Shown: positions 61,548 to 64,000 of the stretch, piece after piece | Numbering within the stretch: position 1 is the first letter of the stretch | How the letters are laid out: the number at the start of each line of letters is the position of its first letter | NCBI GenBank assembly: GCA_963787345.1 | Contig: CAWBCW010000011.1 | Span: 744,001-808,000 of the forward strand | Source of the DNA: Bacillus_BD sp963787345 | GTDB taxonomy: Bacteria; Bacillota; Bacilli; Bacillales; Cytobacillaceae | Direction: 5' to 3' | DNA: 64,000 nucleotides | The notes under the pieces: model-generated | The model's database searches: none | What the model was told of the DNA's origin: nothing | What the model saw: the letters and a program-made list of their open reading frames with translations, nothing else | Program-made: the position numbers and the translations under genes

Positions 61548-62627
61548 TTGAAAAAGATAACGGTTCCAGAACTATTAAATATGGAAAGCAGAACTGTATT
61601 GGTGGATGTGCGTTCACCTTTGGAATTTTCAGAGGCCCATATTCCAGGTGCGGTGAGCATTCCTATCTTTACAAATGAGGAAAGGAAAGAGGTTGGTACG
61701 CTTTATAAGCAAAATGGAGCTGAACAGGCTAAATGGCGTGCGATGGAAATCGTTTCCCCTAAGCTTCCTAGTATTTTAGGTAGAATCAAGAAACTTGTGG
61801 AAAATGATAAAGATCCTGTCTTATATTGTGCAAGAGGAGGGATGAGAAGCGGCTCAATTGCCACTTTTGTTGAATTTTCTGGATTGCCTTCCAATCGATT
61901 GGAAGGTGGTTATCGGGCTTATCGTCAATATATTTTAGAGATGATCCCAAAACTTATTCCGCAACAAGCGATTGTTCTACACGGAACGACAGGTACGGGT
62001 AAAACGGAAATATTAATGAAACTAAAAGACTCCAATTACCCGGTAGTAGACTTAGAAGGGGGTGCGGGACATAGAGGTTCCCTATTTGGTACGGTCGGCT
62101 ACCGTCATGAGGGGCACAGTCAAAAAATGTTTGATAGCTTATTATTTGAAAATTTAATGGATATTCAGGGCTCTCCTTATTATATTATCGAAGCAGAAAG
62201 TAAACGGATTGGGAGGGTATCTCAACCAGATGAGTTATATGAAAGTAAGCTAAATGGGCTCAATATTTATTTAACAGCTTCTGTTGAAACAAGAGTTGCT
62301 AGAATCATGAAAGAATATGTAGAGCCTAATATTGGGTATGAATGGTTTCATGAGGAGGTTATGGGAAAAATCTCATTGATGGAAAAACGATTTAAAAAGC
62401 AAGAAGTATATCAAGAGTTGATCGAGCAAACCAAAAATCGATGCTATCAAGAGGTCATTCGCTTATTATTAGTTTATTATTATGATCCACGTTATGGTTT
62501 TAAAAGAGGCGAATATAAGAGGGAGTTTATTACTATTGATGCCAATGATTTGGAAAAGGCAATTAGGGAGATACGAGAATATATCGTTAAGCTTCCTTTC
62601 CAAAAAGGGGAGTTAACGCCTAACTAA
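61548..62627 (+). CDS. mnmH: tRNA 2-selenouridine synthase
   Basis: The protein has 359 residues from TTG 61548, with GGAGGA 8-10 bases upstream. The rhodanese domain (1-125) has VDVRSPLEFSEAHIPGAV and the active-site VLYCARGGMRSGSIATF with Cys about 97. The P-loop domain begins IVLHGTTGTGKTEILMKL (about 142-159), then GHRGSLFGTVG and IEAESKRIGRVSQP. MnmH replaces sulphur by selenium (or adds geranyl) at the wobble 2-thiouridine of tRNA-Lys, -Gln and -Glu, using selenophosphate from SelD. SelD is not in this window. The gene is closed by a terminator. Confidence 0.95.
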   Translation: MKKITVPELLNMESRTVLVDVRSPLEFSEAHIPGAVSIPIFTNEERKEVGTLYKQNGAEQAKWRAMEIVSPKLPSILGRIKKLVENDKDPVLYCARGGMRSGSIATFVEFSGLPSNRLEGGYRAYRQYILEMIPKLIPQQAIVLHGTTGTGKTEILMKLKDSNYPVVDLEGGAGHRGSLFGTVGYRHEGHSQKMFDSLLFENLMDIQGSPYYIIEAESKRIGRVSQPDELYESKLNGLNIYLTASVETRVARIMKEYVEPNIGYEWFHEEVMGKISLMEKRFKKQEVYQELIEQTKNRCYQEVIRLLLVYYYDPRYGFKRGEYKREFITIDANDLEKAIREIREYIVKLPFQKGELTPN

Positions 62628-62664
62628 AAACAACCTATCGTCAAATTTGAGATAGGTTGTTTTT
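62625..62664 (+). terminator. Terminator after mnmH
   Basis: AAAAACAACCTATC pairs with GATAGGTTGTTTTT across a 12-nt loop. Confidence 0.85.
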
Positions 62665-62687
62665 AGCTTTCATATTATTGCCTTATC

Positions 62688-63087
62688 TTAATACATTAAA
62701 ATACCTTGCGTCTGGATAGGCAAAAACGATAGTTGCTTACGAGAACTTTGCTTTATTTCTTCAAGTGAAATCGATTGTGGATTAAGGCCGCGGTTTCCGC
62801 CCATGCTTGCTAATATATATCCGTTCTTTTGAACCGCTTGTTTTGCTAACTTTATTGCAGCCATATTAATTGATTTAACGGAACTTTCCAACCCATAGCG
62901 TGTAAGCTTGAGGGAGTTAGCAGCGTAAGTGTTGGTTTGAATGACTTCTGCACCAGCTTGTAAGTAGGCTTGATGAATCCCGAGTATTTGTTCTGGGTGG
63001 GAAAGATTCAATTCTTCAAGACAGCTAACCTTTCCAAATGAATAGAGTACCCGTGTCTCCATTGGCTATTAAAATTTCATTTTTCAT
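62688..63087 (-). pseudogene. Truncated, frameshifted yitJ-type homocysteine S-methyltransferase fragment
   Basis: The minus strand from ATG 63087 reads MKNEILIANGDTGTL and then, after a one-base shift near 63045, YSFGKVSCLEELNLSHPEQI. It continues AYLQAGAEVIQTNTYAANS, KSINMAAIKLAKQAV and ILASMGGNRGLNPQ. This is the N-terminal part of the homocysteine S-methyltransferase domain of YitJ. About 500 residues including the zinc site and the methylenetetrahydrofolate reductase half are missing. It stops 26 bases after metC, in the place yitJ takes in some metI-metC-yitJ operons. Non-functional. Confidence 0.8.
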
Positions 63088-63112
63088 TCTGTGTAAGAAG
63101 TTTATTTTTATC

Positions 63113-64000
63113 TTAACCTTGACTTTGGATCAAATGAATTTGCTCTGCTTTTTTTAGTGCATTGTCAAAGTCCTTAATTAAATCCTCTACATTTTCAAGT
63201 CCGACCGATAAACGCAATAAGCTGTTTGTAATTCCTCTTTGATTTCTTTCCTCCTCAGGCATTGCTGCATGAGACATTTTTGCAGGATAAGATAGGATGG
63301 ATTCAACAGCACCTAGGCTTACCGCAAACACCGGAAGGTTCACATGTTTTACGAACGTTCTCATAACCTCTTCATTAAGCAAGTCAAAAGAAAGAACCGC
63401 TCCTGCAGAAGTTGCTTGCTTTTGTTGGATCTCATATTGCGGGTGATCTTCAAGACCTGGATAATAAACTTTACTAACGAGAGGGTGATTGTTAAAGAAC
63501 TCCGCTAGTTTTATGGCTGATTGAACAGAATGCTCAAGGCGGACATGCAAGGTTTTTAATCCGCGAAGAACAAGCCATGAATCTTGAGGACCTAATATCG
63601 CTCCAAATGAATTTTGTAAAAAGTAAAATTTCTCTGCAAGCTCAGGGTCCTTTACAACAGCTAATCCCGCCATGACATCACTATGCCCAGCCAAAAATTT
63701 GGTCGCACTGTGCAAGACAATGTCTGCACCTAGTGTTAATGGTTTTTGGTATTGGGGTGTTAAGAAAGTATTATCAACAAATGTTAAAGCATCATGTTCT
63801 TTTGCTAAATCACATATCGCCTTAATGTCTGTAACCTTTAAAGTAGGATTTGATGGTGTTTCAACATAAAATAATTTCGTATTCGGTTGAATGGCACTTT
63901 TTACGGCCTCAAGATCTGTCATATCGACAAATGTATGACTAATTCCAAAACGAACGAGGACTTGTGAGACCATTCGGAATGTCCCGCCATATACATCCTC
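63113..64000 (-). CDS. metC: Cystathionine beta-lyase, 5' end outside the window
   Basis: The frame is open to the window edge, beginning within EDVYGGTFRMVSQVLVRFGI, and ends at TAA 63113-63115. It matches Bacillus subtilis MetC better than MetI: HTFVDMTDLEAVKSAI, YVETPSNPTLKVTDI, the PLP-lysine region LHSATKFLAGHSDVMAGLA, and VFAVSLGAVESILSYPAKMS near the end. MetC cleaves cystathionine to homocysteine, pyruvate and ammonia in methionine synthesis. Its promoter, often under a SAM riboswitch with metI, lies to the right of the window. The following yitJ is broken. Confidence 0.92.
   Translation of the reverse strand, partial: EDVYGGTFRMVSQVLVRFGISHTFVDMTDLEAVKSAIQPNTKLFYVETPSNPTLKVTDIKAICDLAKEHDALTFVDNTFLTPQYQKPLTLGADIVLHSATKFLAGHSDVMAGLAVVKDPELAEKFYFLQNSFGAILGPQDSWLVLRGLKTLHVRLEHSVQSAIKLAEFFNNHPLVSKVYYPGLEDHPQYEIQQKQATSAGAVLSFDLLNEEVMRTFVKHVNLPVFAVSLGAVESILSYPAKMSHAAMPEEERNQRGITNSLLRLSVGLENVEDLIKDFDNALKKAEQIHLIQSQG

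Noticed and set aside
1..64000. tRNA or rRNA genes
   Set aside because: I looked for tRNA cloverleaf arms and CCA ends, especially near the T-boxes, and saw none. A tRNAscan run would settle it.

Overview
The window is AT-rich chromosomal DNA from an endospore-forming member of the Bacillaceae. It carries splAB, a cwlC-type mother-cell amidase, a Spo0E-like phosphatase, CotY/CotZ-, CotB-, SPOCS- and YheC/YheD-type spore-surface genes, and T-box leaders in front of trp and proBA. The genus cannot be fixed from the sequence alone.

Layout. (1) 0-11.5 kb: the end of rfbC, an intact IS1182-family element, a minus-strand block of spore-surface genes in several stages of decay, a chromosomal actin-like (ParM/StbA-type) two-gene cassette, a frameshifted cotY/cotZ gene, a DUF3231 gene, splAB, and a tiny cotY/cotZ deletion remnant. 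(2) 11.5-26 kb: a polysaccharide or glycoprotein glycosylation locus. It has rfbA (dTDP-glucose), rfbG and rfbF (CDP-4-keto-6-deoxyglucose), four glycosyltransferases, an FkbM methyltransferase, an NAD-dependent epimerase/dehydratase, a broken APH-type kinase, a YheC/YheD ATP-grasp protein and a large metallophosphoesterase. (3) 26-31.4 kb: ATP-grasp and Mur-ligase-like amide-bond enzymes, several broken, including a Mur ligase joined to the C-terminal lobe of an ATP-grasp protein. (4) 31.4-40 kb: an ArsB-like permease, then four CotB/DUF2642-like genes, a Thr/Ser-rich GKGGKGG-repeat protein gene with two opposed frameshifts, and a SET-domain gene, followed by about 1.2 kb of decayed DNA. (5) 40-46.4 kb: a YurZ-like protein, an NMO-type flavoprotein, an HPr kinase homologue between two UvsE UV endonucleases, and an MFS exporter. 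(6) 46.4-64 kb: mostly housekeeping genes. These are tandem Trp T-boxes with trpE-G-D-C-F (no trpB or trpA follows), a Pro T-box with proBA, a cupin, a hydrolase, a Yip1 protein, cwlC, a Spo0E-like gene, mnmH, a broken yitJ and the end of metC.

How the genes fit together. Regions 1-4 look like one large spore-surface island: coat or exosporium structural proteins, the nucleotide sugars and transferases that could decorate them, and ATP-grasp/Mur-type ligases. Indels, internal deletions and duplications are concentrated there, while the trp and pro genes are all intact. Three spore UV-repair enzymes (SplB and two UvsE proteins) also lie in the window.

Two copies of a structured element of about 200 nt (13.68 kb and 39.82 kb) have palindromic left ends and a right end resembling IS200/IS605 TnpB guide-RNA scaffolds, with no transposase nearby. 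The most unusual protein pairing is the SET-domain protein beside a repeat protein whose GKGGKGG units resemble eukaryotic histone tails.
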